64,000 nt of DNA from Desulfosporosinus sp. HMP52. GTDB taxonomy: Bacteria; Bacillota; Desulfitobacteriia; Desulfitobacteriales; Desulfitobacteriaceae. Positions within the stretch are counted from its first letter, which is position 1, and each line of letters begins with the position of its first letter. This document shows, in pieces, positions 41,024 through 49,468 of this stretch. The stretch covers positions 62,001 to 126,000 of the forward strand of contig NZ_JMGA01000002.1 in assembly GCF_000765145.1 (NCBI RefSeq), read 5' to 3'. The notes below the pieces were generated by a model. The model saw nothing but the letters and a program-made list of their open reading frames with translations. It was not told the DNA's origin and searched no databases. Position numbers and translations under genes: made by a program.

Positions 41024-42121
41024 ATGGCTGGAGAAGCGGTTAATCTAGTTGGAGAGGTTATGCGGTTTATAGATATTACTCCTAAAACAGGACTATCTAT
41101 GATAGGGCTTGGTTTTCTAGGAGGGACATTAAGTGGCTTTTTAGGAAGTGGTGGTGCCTTTGTAATGACACCAGGCATGATGGCCTTGGGAGTTCCTGGT
41201 ATCGCAGCAGTAAGTACAAATCTTGCTCACAAATTTGGTAAGGCAATGGTTGGGGCAAGGAAGCACTCTAAGATGGGCAATGTAGATGTTAAGCTTGGCG
41301 TGTTTATGGTTGCTTTTCTTTTACTTGGAGTTAGGTTGGCAGTTATTCTAAATGAGTCAATCTTCGCCAGTATGGGTAAGGAAGGTTCGAACTTGTATAT
41401 TAGTGTAGTTTTTGTGGTTCTGTTATCCGGTCTCTCGGTTTTTATTTTAAGAGATATTTCCAAGCCAAACTCTAAGAAGGGTTCAAGTGAACCGTCGGGA
41501 TTGGCTGCTAAATTATCAAGCTTAAATATTCCTCCTATGATTTATTTTAAAGTTGCTAATGTTCGTGTCTCCTTATGGCTCGTTGCTATTATCGGTTTGG
41601 CAACCGGATGGTTAGCTGGAACCGTAGGTGTAGGAGGATTTATTGGAGTTCCAGCCATGATATATCTGCTAGGTATCCCTACAATGGTGGCTGCAGGGAC
41701 AGAATTATTCCTAGCTATTTTCTCAGGCGCCTCAGGTTCCTTTCAGTATGCCATGAATGGTTTTGTCGATATTCGGCTAGTGTTACTACTGTATTTGGGA
41801 TCTCTATTAGGACTCCACATTGGCGCCAATGCCACTAAAATGGTTACTGAATTACAAATTAAATTTGTAATGGCTATGGTCATTGGCATGTCTGCTTTAA
41901 GCAGAGCCTTCGCTATTCCTAAATATCTGACTGACCTGCATATGATGAACCTATCTAATGGAGTGGCTGGTTTTCTTGATTTGGCAGCTACAGTTACTCT
42001 GTACGGTGGTGCTATTATAGGCGTATTGATGATAATTAGGTATATCGTGCTATACAAACAGGCCTCAAAAGTAAACTCGCTGAGTTCGGTACAGAGTAAA
42101 CTTAAGCGTGATCTTGCTTAG
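41024..42121 (+). CDS. TauE/SafE (TSUP) family membrane transporter
   Basis: 365 residues, about eight or nine helices in two repeats: GFLGGTLSGFLGSGGAFVMTP (about 24-44, here split as GFLGGTLSGFLG then SGGAFVMTP) and GLATGWLAGTVGVGGFIGVP (about 190-209) are the paired family motifs. A cytoplasmic polar linker lies at about 145-165. TSUP proteins move sulfur oxyanions and organosulfonates (sulfite, sulfoacetate, thiosulfate) across the membrane (known); direction and substrate are not fixed here. Start after GGGGGC. Central gene of the sigma-54 operon, suggesting control by a two-component signal rather than constitutive expression. Confidence 0.9.
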   Translation: MAGEAVNLVGEVMRFIDITPKTGLSMIGLGFLGGTLSGFLGSGGAFVMTPGMMALGVPGIAAVSTNLAHKFGKAMVGARKHSKMGNVDVKLGVFMVAFLLLGVRLAVILNESIFASMGKEGSNLYISVVFVVLLSGLSVFILRDISKPNSKKGSSEPSGLAAKLSSLNIPPMIYFKVANVRVSLWLVAIIGLATGWLAGTVGVGGFIGVPAMIYLLGIPTMVAAGTELFLAIFSGASGSFQYAMNGFVDIRLVLLLYLGSLLGLHIGANATKMVTELQIKFVMAMVIGMSALSRAFAIPKYLTDLHMMNLSNGVAGFLDLAATVTLYGGAIIGVLMIIRYIVLYKQASKVNSLSSVQSKLKRDLA

Positions 42122-42162
42122 TTTAGCTTTCATTAATTTCATAGATCGAGGTGATGATATAG

Positions 42163-42750
42163 ATGAATCAAGGAAATCTCTTTAAGGTACTTCTTTATTT
42201 TGACGGTACTCCGCATTCTTTGTCAGCTGCAGTTTACACAGCAGATTTACTAAACAGAATACCTCATATGTCTCTAACTATCGTACATGCACAAGAGAGT
42301 ATTGAGGGGGGATCTATACCGAAGGAATACAATTTGATGGGGCTTTGGTCGTCAGACCTCTGCCCGATGAAACCAGAAGTTAATAAAGCAAGTCAGGATT
42401 CTAAGATTATAGCTAAAATTAATCAAATATTCTTTGAGGCGGGGCAGAATGTTAATCAAAAAGTTATCTTTGCTAATTCGAATATTCCAGATATCGTAGA
42501 CGCAATCATTGATTATTCGACCAAACAGAGACATGAGTTGATCATCATGGGTACAAGAGGGCCAAGCAGCTTTAAGGGCTTAATGCATGGAAGTTTAGCA
42601 CATAGTGTCCTGAATAAATCTAAAATACCGGTATTGCTGATTAAGAAACTGCCTCAGGAATTTATTGATGAGTTTTGCTCTTCTTCATCAGAAAAAAATG
42701 TTCGTCGCAAAGGGCGAAGAAATCATTTATATGAGGTGAAAACAATATAA
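42163..42750 (+). CDS. Universal stress protein (UspA) domain protein
   Basis: 195 residues, one UspA domain (about 8-160). The nucleotide-binding loop near the end is MGTRGPSSFKGLMHGSLAHSVL, here given as MGTRGPSS and GSLAHSVL, close to the G-x2-G-x9-G-(S/T) pattern, so ATP binding is plausible. The C-terminal tail (about 165-195) is rich in Arg/Lys. GAGGTGATG precedes the ATG. Co-transcribed with the exporter, 41 bases upstream, and ended by a perfect terminator. UspA proteins beside transporters often tune activity; not proved here. Confidence 0.88.
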   Translation: MNQGNLFKVLLYFDGTPHSLSAAVYTADLLNRIPHMSLTIVHAQESIEGGSIPKEYNLMGLWSSDLCPMKPEVNKASQDSKIIAKINQIFFEAGQNVNQKVIFANSNIPDIVDAIIDYSTKQRHELIIMGTRGPSSFKGLMHGSLAHSVLNKSKIPVLLIKKLPQEFIDEFCSSSSEKNVRRKGRRNHLYEVKTI

Positions 42751-42758
42751 TTGCATTC

Positions 42759-42799
42759 AGAAAAAGTCTAGGAGAGTAATAATCGCCTAGACTTTTTCT
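42759..42799. terminator. Rho-independent terminator, perfect 14-bp stem
   Basis: AGAAAAAGTCTAGG pairs with CCTAGACTTTTTCT after the UspA gene. Confidence 0.92.
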
Positions 42800-42936
42800 G
42801 TGGGTTCTTTACAGCTACACCTAGGGAATAGAATAGATAATTAAAAGGATATGACTTAGAAAGGGAAAAGCTGTATAATATCCATGTAGATTATGTTAAA
42901 ACCTGGATTTAATGTATGTATGGGGGTATTTTCTGA

Positions 42937-44094
42937 ATGGCCAATCCTGGATTTCTGATAGTTGTTACTATAGTCTTTTTAGTTTATGGTGGGCTCAACT
43001 ACTACATAGGTCTGCGTGGATGGCAGGCTCTGTTTAGCTATGTTCCAGTTTTTAATTCCAAGGTATATTGGACAATCTTCTTGCTGCTTTCCTCGGCTTA
43101 CTTATTCAGTAGGCTATTCGAGAAATTTCTTCCAATAGTCTTACATGAAATACTAACTGTTATAGGGGCTTATTGGATGGCCTGTATACTCTACTTTCTA
43201 ATAATAATATTGCTGCTGGATCTCCTCCGAGTGTTGAACCGTTGGCTCCACCTTGTACCATTAGGAATTAAACAGAGTTTAAACCCTGTCTTGGGGCTGG
43301 CTGTTTTCGTATTAGTAATAGGAATTATTAGCTATGGAGCCTGGAATGCCCGTCATCCACGAGTTAACCATTATGACCTAACAATTGCAAAGCAAGCAGG
43401 AGCTTTAAAGAAACTTCATGTTGTCATGGTTTCGGATATACATCTTGGAACAATTATTCAGAATGATCGCCTTACCAAGTTAGTCGACAAAGTTAATGAT
43501 TTGAAACCCGACTTGATTCTTATGGCGGGAGATGTGTTTGATGAAGATATTGAATCCAAAAATAAACAGCAAGTTGCTGATAACTTCCGCAGGCTTTCAT
43601 CAACTTATGGGAGTTTTGCTGTGTTAGGTAACCATGAATATATCGGCGGCAATGCCAATCAGGCAATAAAATATCTAAATGAAGCAGGAGTAAAAGTGTT
43701 AAGGGATAGTTCGGAAGAGGTTGGAGGGAGTTTCACGCTTGTAGGGAGAGATGATTTATCGGGATCACGCTTTAATGGAACGAAGCGAGAAAGCTTAGCA
43801 ACTCTGATCCAGGGGATAAATCCCTCTTTGCCAATTATTGTAATGGATCATCAACCCTCTCATTTGGAGGAACCGGTTGAACAAAAGGTAGATCTTCAGG
43901 TTTCTGGACATACTCACAATGGGCAACTATTTCCTATTCAATTTATTACACGGAAAGTTTTTGAACAGGATTGGGGATATCTGCGCAAAGGGGACTTTCA
44001 ACTCATAGTATCATCGGGCTATGGGACATGGGGGCCTCCGATTCGAATAGGGAATACCCCTGAGATCGTGGATATTACAATAACATTTAAATAG
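42937..44094 (+). CDS. Membrane-anchored metallophosphoesterase
   Basis: 385 residues. Four N-terminal helices (about 5-145) and a C-terminal calcineurin-like phosphoesterase domain with the full metal-ligand set: SDIHLG (about 165-170), GDVFD, GNHEY, MDHQP, GHTHNGQ (about 327-333). This is the YkuE/YaeI-like family; some members act on lipid-linked or nucleotide phosphates (known), substrate unknown here. GGGGG at 42919-42923 is a weak site before the ATG at 42937. The sequence from 44095 to 44226 holds only a hairpin (AGCTCTGGAAG with CTTCCAGAGCT). Confidence 0.9.
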   Translation: MANPGFLIVVTIVFLVYGGLNYYIGLRGWQALFSYVPVFNSKVYWTIFLLLSSAYLFSRLFEKFLPIVLHEILTVIGAYWMACILYFLIIILLLDLLRVLNRWLHLVPLGIKQSLNPVLGLAVFVLVIGIISYGAWNARHPRVNHYDLTIAKQAGALKKLHVVMVSDIHLGTIIQNDRLTKLVDKVNDLKPDLILMAGDVFDEDIESKNKQQVADNFRRLSSTYGSFAVLGNHEYIGGNANQAIKYLNEAGVKVLRDSSEEVGGSFTLVGRDDLSGSRFNGTKRESLATLIQGINPSLPIIVMDHQPSHLEEPVEQKVDLQVSGHTHNGQLFPIQFITRKVFEQDWGYLRKGDFQLIVSSGYGTWGPPIRIGNTPEIVDITITFK

Positions 44095-44226
44095 TAAGGT
44101 TAAATGAGCTCTGGAAGAGGTTGGCTTCCAGAGCTTATTGTTTGTGGCGCTATAGAGCGAATGACTTATCCGAAAATTCTCGTTGACGTATAAGGAGATT
44201 AGTGATAACATAAGTCCAAACGATGG

Positions 44227-44241
44227 TGATATTGATTATCA
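44227..44241. promoter_or_regulatory. Fur box before the first feoA
   Basis: TGATATTGATTATCA matches the 7-1-7 Fur consensus TGATAAT-N-ATTATCA at 14 of 15 positions. Lies 36 bases upstream of the feoA start. Ferrous iron with Fur would repress the locus. Confidence 0.75.
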
Positions 44242-44277
44242 ATTGCAAGCACCTTTTTATAATAAGGAGTTGGAAGA

Positions 44278-44493
44278 ATGCCTTTAACTATGTTATCACC
44301 GGGTAAAGAGGCTGTAGTTGAAGCATGTAGAGCTAAAGAAACAACTAAAAAGTTCCTGGAAGGTCTGGGGATTATTCCTGGGGTTACGATATCAGTTATT
44401 TCCGAGTTTAGCGGCAATCTAATTGTGGCCATCAAAGGATCTAGATTGGCCTTAAATAGGGGAGTTGCCCAGCAAGTAATGGTTCATTCGTGA
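44278..44493 (+). CDS. feoA: FeoA domain protein, copy 1
   Basis: 71 residues, a small SH3-like FeoA domain: LSPGKEAVVEACRA start, FLEGLGIIPGVTISVIS core, and GNLIVAIKGSRLALNRGVA end. FeoA-type proteins bind or stimulate FeoB. AAGGAG at 44263-44268 precedes the ATG. Directly under the Fur box and four bases before the second feoA open frame, so both are in one operon with feoB. Confidence 0.9.
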   Translation: MPLTMLSPGKEAVVEACRAKETTKKFLEGLGIIPGVTISVISEFSGNLIVAIKGSRLALNRGVAQQVMVHS

Positions 44494-44514
44494 GTTTTGG
44501 AGGAGGTAAATGTT

Positions 44515-44742
44515 TTGGAAAGAACTCTAAAGGAGTTAAAAAATGGTGAGAAGGGCCTGATTGTGAAAGTCTTAGGTGAAAAGGGTCCTATAAAAAAACG
44601 GTTAATGGATATGGGTGTGACCCGGGGGGCAGAAGTATTAGTAAGGAAAGTAGCGCCGCTTGGCGACCCAATAGAAGTCAATATTCGGGGGTACGAATTA
44701 ACCCTGAGAAAGGCAGAAGCCCAAAATATTATAATAGAATAA
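44515..44742 (+). CDS. feoA: FeoA domain protein, copy 2
   Basis: About 75 residues, same fold as copy 1 (LKELKNGEKGLIVKV, RLMDMGVTRGAEVLV, GYELTLRKAEA) but only weakly similar in sequence. TTG at 44515 is preferred: GGAGGAGG lies eight bases upstream, inside the longer frame from 44497. Two FeoA proteins per FeoB are common in clostridia and relatives. A second, weaker Fur box lies between this gene and feoB, so feoB may have extra local control. Confidence 0.88.
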   Translation: MERTLKELKNGEKGLIVKVLGEKGPIKKRLMDMGVTRGAEVLVRKVAPLGDPIEVNIRGYELTLRKAEAQNIIIE

Positions 44743-44786
44743 GGATTGCTCCTGCTTAAAGAGGAGTAATTTTTTTAAGGCATAAT

Positions 44787-44801
44787 TGAGAATGGTTATC
44801 G
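44787..44801. promoter_or_regulatory. Possible second Fur box before feoB
   Basis: TGAGAATGGTTATCG agrees with TGATAAT-N-ATTATCA at 12 of 15 positions, 25 bases before the feoB start. Weaker than the site at 44227. Confidence 0.45.
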
Positions 44802-44825
44802 ATATCTGGGAGGAGTTGTGGAGTA

Positions 44826-46874
44826 GTGTCGTTAAAGTTTGCATTAGTGGGGAATCCGAACTGTGGAAAAACTACATTATTTAATGAAATTACTGGGAGC
44901 ACTCAGCATGTTGCAAACTGGCCTGGAGTTACTATCGAAAAAAGAGAAGGAAAAGCTAAAAGGTTAAAAGAGGATGTTCTGATTATTGACCTTCCGGGGA
45001 TCTATTCATTATCCCCATATTCTATGGAGGAAGTCATAGCCAGAGATTACATTGTTAATCAAACTCCAGATATTGTAATTAATATCGTTGATGGTACTAA
45101 TATAGAAAGAAACCTCTATCTAACCACCCAATTAATTGAATTAGGGGTAAATGTTATTGTTGCTCTAAACATGATGGATTCCGTAGATGCCAAAGGGGAT
45201 AAGATTGATCTGGCTACCCTGGAATCTTCACTGAATCTACCAGTAGTGCCAATCACTGCGAGCAAAGGTAAGGGCGTAAAAGAACTTTTGGATAGAGCTC
45301 TTAGTGTAGCTCAAACAGCATCTTCGGGCCATAGTTCTCCCCAGCTTCAAGAGATACATAATAAAAGTATCATAGCAAGTATTGAGGAAATTGAAAGCAC
45401 GATTTTACCGGAACTTGAGAGTGAGGTGCAAAATCCCCGCTGGACGGCCTTAAAGCTTTTAGAAGGGGACGAGAAAGTTCAAGAAGCATTGAAGGTTCCG
45501 GCTTCATCGTTAATAAGGCTTAAAGGGTATCAGGAAAGATTAGAAAAGAATTTTGATATGGATATTGAGACAGTTATTGCCGACAGCAGATACCAATTCA
45601 CGACGAAGGTTGCACGCAAAGTTGTTAAGAAAAAAGCAGATAACACACACCTAACCATTTCAGATAAAATTGATAAAGTTGTGACCAATAGAATATTAGC
45701 GATTCCATTGTTTCTAGCGCTGATGTTTGGAATATTCTCTATAACCTTTGGTACCATCGGCTCATCTACCATTGACATTGTGGACGTGTTGGTGAACGAA
45801 ACAATAGCAGGCTTTGTTTTGACCGCCCTTGAAGGAGCGGGAGCAGCAGTTTGGCTGCAGGATCTCATTGTAGGCGGGATTATTGGCGGTTTGGGAAGTA
45901 TGTTAGTATTCGTGCCGCAAATCATGATCTTATTTTTCTTTCTATCCGTTCTAGAGGACACTGGATATATGGCAAGAGCAGCCTTTGTTATGGATCGACT
46001 CCTGAGAAAGCTGGGCTTGAGTGGAAAATCGTTTATTCCCATGCTGATAGGTTTCGGATGCACCGTTCCGGCGGTCATGAGTGCAAGAACTTTGGAAAAT
46101 GAAAAGGATCGGCGCTTAACAATCATGCTTGTCCCATTTATGTCCTGTGGAGCTAGGCTACCCATCTATGCTTTGTATACTGCTGCCTTCTTCGCCAGCA
46201 ATCAAACCGTGGTAGTATTCTCCCTTTATATTTTAGGTATTATTGTAGCCATTTTGTCAGGAATTTTGCTTAAAAAGACTATCCTTAAAGGAGAGGTAGC
46301 ACCTTTTGTAATGGAGTTGCCTCCCTATAGAATTCCCACATTAAAAGGCTTAATGATCCATATGTGGGATCGTGGCAAAGGTTTTGTCAAAAAGGCTGGG
46401 ACGATAATCTTTGCGGCGGCTGTAATAATCTGGTTTTTACAGTACTTTAACTTTTCGTTCCAAGCGGTTTCGGAACCAGCTGAAAGTATGCTCGGTTCGA
46501 TAGGTGGTGTTATTGCTCCTGTTTTTGCTCCGCTAGGTTTTGGAGACTGGCAATCTGCTGTTGCTCTGCTTACTGGGTTTATCGCCAAAGAAGCGGTTGT
46601 GTCGACAATGGGTATCCTGCATGGTGTGGCAGAGGCTACTGAAAGCTCAACGGACCTTATTACGGCTCTGCAAACGGTATTTACTCCATTAACCGCCTAC
46701 GCCTTCATGGCCTTCTCGTTACTTTATCTTCCTTGCATGGCAGCTTTTGCAACCATTAAACGGGAGATGAATTCCTGGAAATGGACAATGATTACTATAG
46801 GATACTCAACAGGGGTAGCGTGGCTTGTTGCCTTTTTAATCTTTCAAATTGGAAAAATGCTGGGTTTCAGCTAA
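44826..46874 (+). CDS. feoB: Ferrous iron transport protein B
   Basis: 682 residues. N-terminal G domain with G1 GNPNCGKT (about 9-16), G3 DLPG, G4 NMMD, then a helical switch domain (about 170-280) and a membrane domain with two Gate repeats. The CGFCTVPA-type core is present as IGFGCTVPAV and a second MSCGARLPIY motif, both typical of FeoB, with cysteines that may line the pore. GTG start after GGGAGGAG. Imports Fe2+ at the cytoplasmic membrane. Operon feoA-feoA-feoB with a small Cys-rich protein after it. Confidence 0.97.
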   Translation: MSLKFALVGNPNCGKTTLFNEITGSTQHVANWPGVTIEKREGKAKRLKEDVLIIDLPGIYSLSPYSMEEVIARDYIVNQTPDIVINIVDGTNIERNLYLTTQLIELGVNVIVALNMMDSVDAKGDKIDLATLESSLNLPVVPITASKGKGVKELLDRALSVAQTASSGHSSPQLQEIHNKSIIASIEEIESTILPELESEVQNPRWTALKLLEGDEKVQEALKVPASSLIRLKGYQERLEKNFDMDIETVIADSRYQFTTKVARKVVKKKADNTHLTISDKIDKVVTNRILAIPLFLALMFGIFSITFGTIGSSTIDIVDVLVNETIAGFVLTALEGAGAAVWLQDLIVGGIIGGLGSMLVFVPQIMILFFFLSVLEDTGYMARAAFVMDRLLRKLGLSGKSFIPMLIGFGCTVPAVMSARTLENEKDRRLTIMLVPFMSCGARLPIYALYTAAFFASNQTVVVFSLYILGIIVAILSGILLKKTILKGEVAPFVMELPPYRIPTLKGLMIHMWDRGKGFVKKAGTIIFAAAVIIWFLQYFNFSFQAVSEPAESMLGSIGGVIAPVFAPLGFGDWQSAVALLTGFIAKEAVVSTMGILHGVAEATESSTDLITALQTVFTPLTAYAFMAFSLLYLPCMAAFATIKREMNSWKWTMITIGYSTGVAWLVAFLIFQIGKMLGFS

Positions 46875-46898
46875 TTAATTAAGGAATGGGTGAATTAA

Positions 46899-47033
46899 AT
46901 GATTAATTGGATTATCGGCAGTTTCATCGTCGGAGTGACTGGGTTTATCATTGCAAGGTCAATTGGCAGAATGAGGAAGGGAGAAAGTTGCTGCAGCGGT
47001 TGCACTCAAAGTCAGTGTAATTGTACCCAATAA
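46899..47033 (+). CDS. FeoB-associated Cys-rich membrane protein
   Basis: 44 residues: one N-terminal helix (about 3-22, IIGSFIVGVTGFIIA) followed by a basic patch and a Cys-rich tail (ESCCSGCTQSQCNC) with five cysteines. This size and composition are typical of the short membrane protein found after feoB in many anaerobes; the cysteines may hand iron to or from the pore. GGAATGGG serves as ribosome site before the ATG at 46899. Role inferred from position and composition. Confidence 0.85.
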   Translation: MINWIIGSFIVGVTGFIIARSIGRMRKGESCCSGCTQSQCNCTQ

Positions 47034-47098
47034 ATTTAAGATCTTAATTAAAAATTAAAATAATACAAATGAAAAAAGTTTGTTAGGAGGCGGAAACA

Positions 47099-47392
47099 AT
47101 GAGTATCGTGTTAGTTGGTGGTCATGACAGAATGCATAGTGAGTATATGGGTATCTGCAGCAAGCGAGGGCACAATGTAAAAGTCTATACACAGATGCCT
47201 ACCAAGTTCGATAAAGTAATCGGATCTCCTGATGGAATTGTATTATTCACATCAACAGTCTCTCACAAAATGATTCATACTGCAGTAAAAGAAGCGAAGA
47301 GAAAGAAAATTCCCGTGTTTAGAAGCCATAGCAGCAGCGGTGCTTCATTGGACAGACTGCTGGATGAACTTGAAGAAAAAGTCATTGTATAA
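47099..47392 (+). CDS. DUF2325 domain protein
   Basis: 97 residues, a single Rossmann-like DUF2325 unit: SIVLVGGHDRMHSEY at the N-terminus, a central strand (DGIVLFTSTVSHKM) and HSSSGASLDRLL near the end. GGAGG site seven bases before the ATG. DUF2325 proteins occur with metal homeostasis and oxidative stress genes; the conserved His/Asp/Ser pattern suggests a small ligand or metal site. It follows the feo operon closely (66 bases) and may be part of it. Function unknown. Confidence 0.85.
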   Translation: MSIVLVGGHDRMHSEYMGICSKRGHNVKVYTQMPTKFDKVIGSPDGIVLFTSTVSHKMIHTAVKEAKRKKIPVFRSHSSSGASLDRLLDELEEKVIV

Positions 47393-47444
47393 TTACTAAA
47401 TCTTAAGATAAGCGGCTATAGATAATCTCTAGTGGAGGAAAGGT

Positions 47445-48110
47445 ATGTTTCAATTCATTCAAAGACTATTTCGTCCTCAACACTTCCACGATATCATTGA
47501 GTGTCTAGCAGCTGCTCTGGAAGCAAAAGATTTGTACACTAGCGGTCATTCTTCTAGGGTAGGGGATATGTCCTATGATTTAGGACGCTCTATGGGACTA
47601 AAAGGGCAGGAATTAGAAAATCTTCATATTGCGGCACACCTTCATGACATAGGCAAGATGGGTATATCTGAAAACATACTAAATAAGAAGGGGAGACTTC
47701 TTCCCCATGAATGGGCCCAGATACAAAATCATCCAGAGATTGGTTACAAAATCTTGGCTAAATCAAAGGGTCTTAAGCAAATTGCTGAAATTGTGCTGCA
47801 TCACCATGAGCGCTGGGATGGGAAGGGTTATCCTAGTGGCTTATATGAAAACAGAATCCCACTAGGTTCAAGAATAATTGGAGTAGCTGATGCTGTTGAT
47901 GCGATAACTTCGATAAGGCCCTATCGCAAGGCCTTGTCTTGGGAAGAATGCTGGGATGAGGTTGTCTTAAATAAAGGTATACAATTTGACCCTGTTGCTG
48001 TAGAAGCCTCGGAAAGACTATGGAAAAAATGGAGAGAACGATCCATGGAATCTGAGAGGAATGAGGGCGACTCTAAATTGGCAGTTGTAGCACTTCATTC
48101 GAAATGTTGA
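47445..48110 (+). CDS. HD-GYP domain protein, likely cyclic-di-GMP phosphodiesterase
   Basis: 221 residues, one HD-GYP domain. Metal-site motifs are visible: TSGHSSRV, HLHDIGKMG (the HD pair), HPEIGYKIL, HHHERWDGKGYP and the GYP-type loop (WDGKGYPSGL), DAVDAITS. HD-GYP proteins hydrolyse c-di-GMP or related dinucleotides. No sensor domain is fused, so control must come from expression or partners. Good GGAGG site. Convergent with the flavodiiron gene; separated by a perfect bidirectional terminator. Complements the diguanylate cyclase at 49469. Confidence 0.92.
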   Translation: MFQFIQRLFRPQHFHDIIECLAAALEAKDLYTSGHSSRVGDMSYDLGRSMGLKGQELENLHIAAHLHDIGKMGISENILNKKGRLLPHEWAQIQNHPEIGYKILAKSKGLKQIAEIVLHHHERWDGKGYPSGLYENRIPLGSRIIGVADAVDAITSIRPYRKALSWEECWDEVVLNKGIQFDPVAVEASERLWKKWRERSMESERNEGDSKLAVVALHSKC

Positions 48111-48150
48111 GCTTAGGCTATGTACTATCAATGAAATTTTTCGATTTAAA

Positions 48151-48199
48151 CAAATAGTAGACACGCCACTTTCAAGTAAAAGTGGGTGTCTACTATTTG
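48151..48199. terminator. Bidirectional terminator, long stem
   Basis: CAAATAGTAGACAC-CCACTT pairs with AAGTGG-TGTCTACTATTTG; serves the HD-GYP gene and the convergent flavodiiron gene. Confidence 0.9.
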
Positions 48200-48220
48200 T
48201 TTATACTTTAGAATGTCTGT

Positions 48221-49417
48221 TTATCTAAGTGCTTCTGCGATACTCTGACCAAATTCTTGACACTTGATTAGAGCTTCTTCATCAGGATTCCAGGTTACCC
48301 GTAACCCTTCATTGAGTAATTCAAACTTAGCGTGTTCTAATTCAGTTGAAATAAGTTTTGTGTTTTCACCACTCCAACCATAACTGCCGAAAGCGGCTCC
48401 TCTTTTGTTTTTAAACCCTAAACCTTTAACCATTTCTAGGATTCCGGCAACTGCAAATGAGATACCCTTATTAATGGTTGGTGAGCCGACTAGAATTGCC
48501 TTGGATTTAAAGATTTCTGTAATAATATCATTTTTATCGGAATGGGTAGAGTTGCAATTAAATAATTTGACTGTAACATCTTGGTCACTTAATTTTATGC
48601 CTGCTGCAATATTCTCTGCCATCTTCCGGGTACTGTTCCACATAGTATCGTAAACAATTGTTATTTGATTTTCTTGATAATCTGAAGCCCATTCTACATA
48701 CTTATTGACGATCTGGATTGGGTTGTCTCGCCAAATAACACCATGGCTTGGGCAAATCATATCTACTGGCAGATTAAAGCCTAAGATCTCGGTAATTTTG
48801 TTGCGGACGAAATTGCTAAATGGCGTTAAAATGTTCGCAAAATATTTCTGAGCTTCCCGATATAACTCCGCTTGATCAACTAAATCATTAAACATGTGCT
48901 CTGAGGCCAGATGTTGTCCGAAACCGTCATTACTAAACAAAATATTATCTCCGGTTAAATAGGTGAACATGGTATCAGGCCAATGGAGCATTCTAGCCTC
49001 AATAAAAACGAACTCTTTCGAACCAAGGCTTAGTTTATCTCCGGTTTTAACAGGGACGAAGTTCCAATCCTGATGATACTGCCCTTTTAGGGATTTGATG
49101 GCATTAGCGGTACAATAAATTGGAGTATTAGGGATTTCCCTCATTAGCTCAGGTAGAGCCCCACTGTGATCAGGTTCTCCGTGGTTAACAATTATAAAGT
49201 CGATTGTGTTTAAATCGATTTCTTTCTTTAAATTTGCGACAAATTCTTTGGCAAAGGGCGTCCATACGCAATCAATTAAGGCCGTCTTCTCGTCGCGAAC
49301 TAGATACGAATTATAGCTGGAACCGTTGTGTGTAGAGAGTTCATCACCATGGAACTTTTTTAATTCCCAATCAATTTTACCCACCCATTGTACATTTTTA
49401 TTAACTGTAAAACTCAT
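48221..49417 (-). CDS. Flavodiiron protein (FprA-type)
   Basis: 398 residues. N-terminal metallo-beta-lactamase domain with the diiron ligand motif HGEPDHSG (about 79-86) plus later His/Asp ligands (RMLHWPDTM, SNDGFGQH, CPSHGVIW), then a flavodoxin domain (about 250-398) with FMN loops YDTMWNSTRKMA and SPTINKG. The family reduces O2 to water or NO to N2O, protecting anaerobes. CAGGAGG site before the ATG. Single gene; electron donor (rubredoxin or similar) not in the window. Confidence 0.95.
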   Translation of the reverse strand: MSFTVNKNVQWVGKIDWELKKFHGDELSTHNGSSYNSYLVRDEKTALIDCVWTPFAKEFVANLKKEIDLNTIDFIIVNHGEPDHSGALPELMREIPNTPIYCTANAIKSLKGQYHQDWNFVPVKTGDKLSLGSKEFVFIEARMLHWPDTMFTYLTGDNILFSNDGFGQHLASEHMFNDLVDQAELYREAQKYFANILTPFSNFVRNKITEILGFNLPVDMICPSHGVIWRDNPIQIVNKYVEWASDYQENQITIVYDTMWNSTRKMAENIAAGIKLSDQDVTVKLFNCNSTHSDKNDIITEIFKSKAILVGSPTINKGISFAVAGILEMVKGLGFKNKRGAAFGSYGWSGENTKLISTELEHAKFELLNEGLRVTWNPDEEALIKCQEFGQSIAEALR

Positions 49418-49468
49418 AATATGACCTCCTGAATTTATTTTGTTCGAGTCAGTAATCTTTTAATAATG

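Noticed and set aside
45530-46165. 211-codon minus-strand open frame inside feoB
   Set aside because: Lies fully antisense to a clear feoB with all motifs; composition typical of an antisense shadow.
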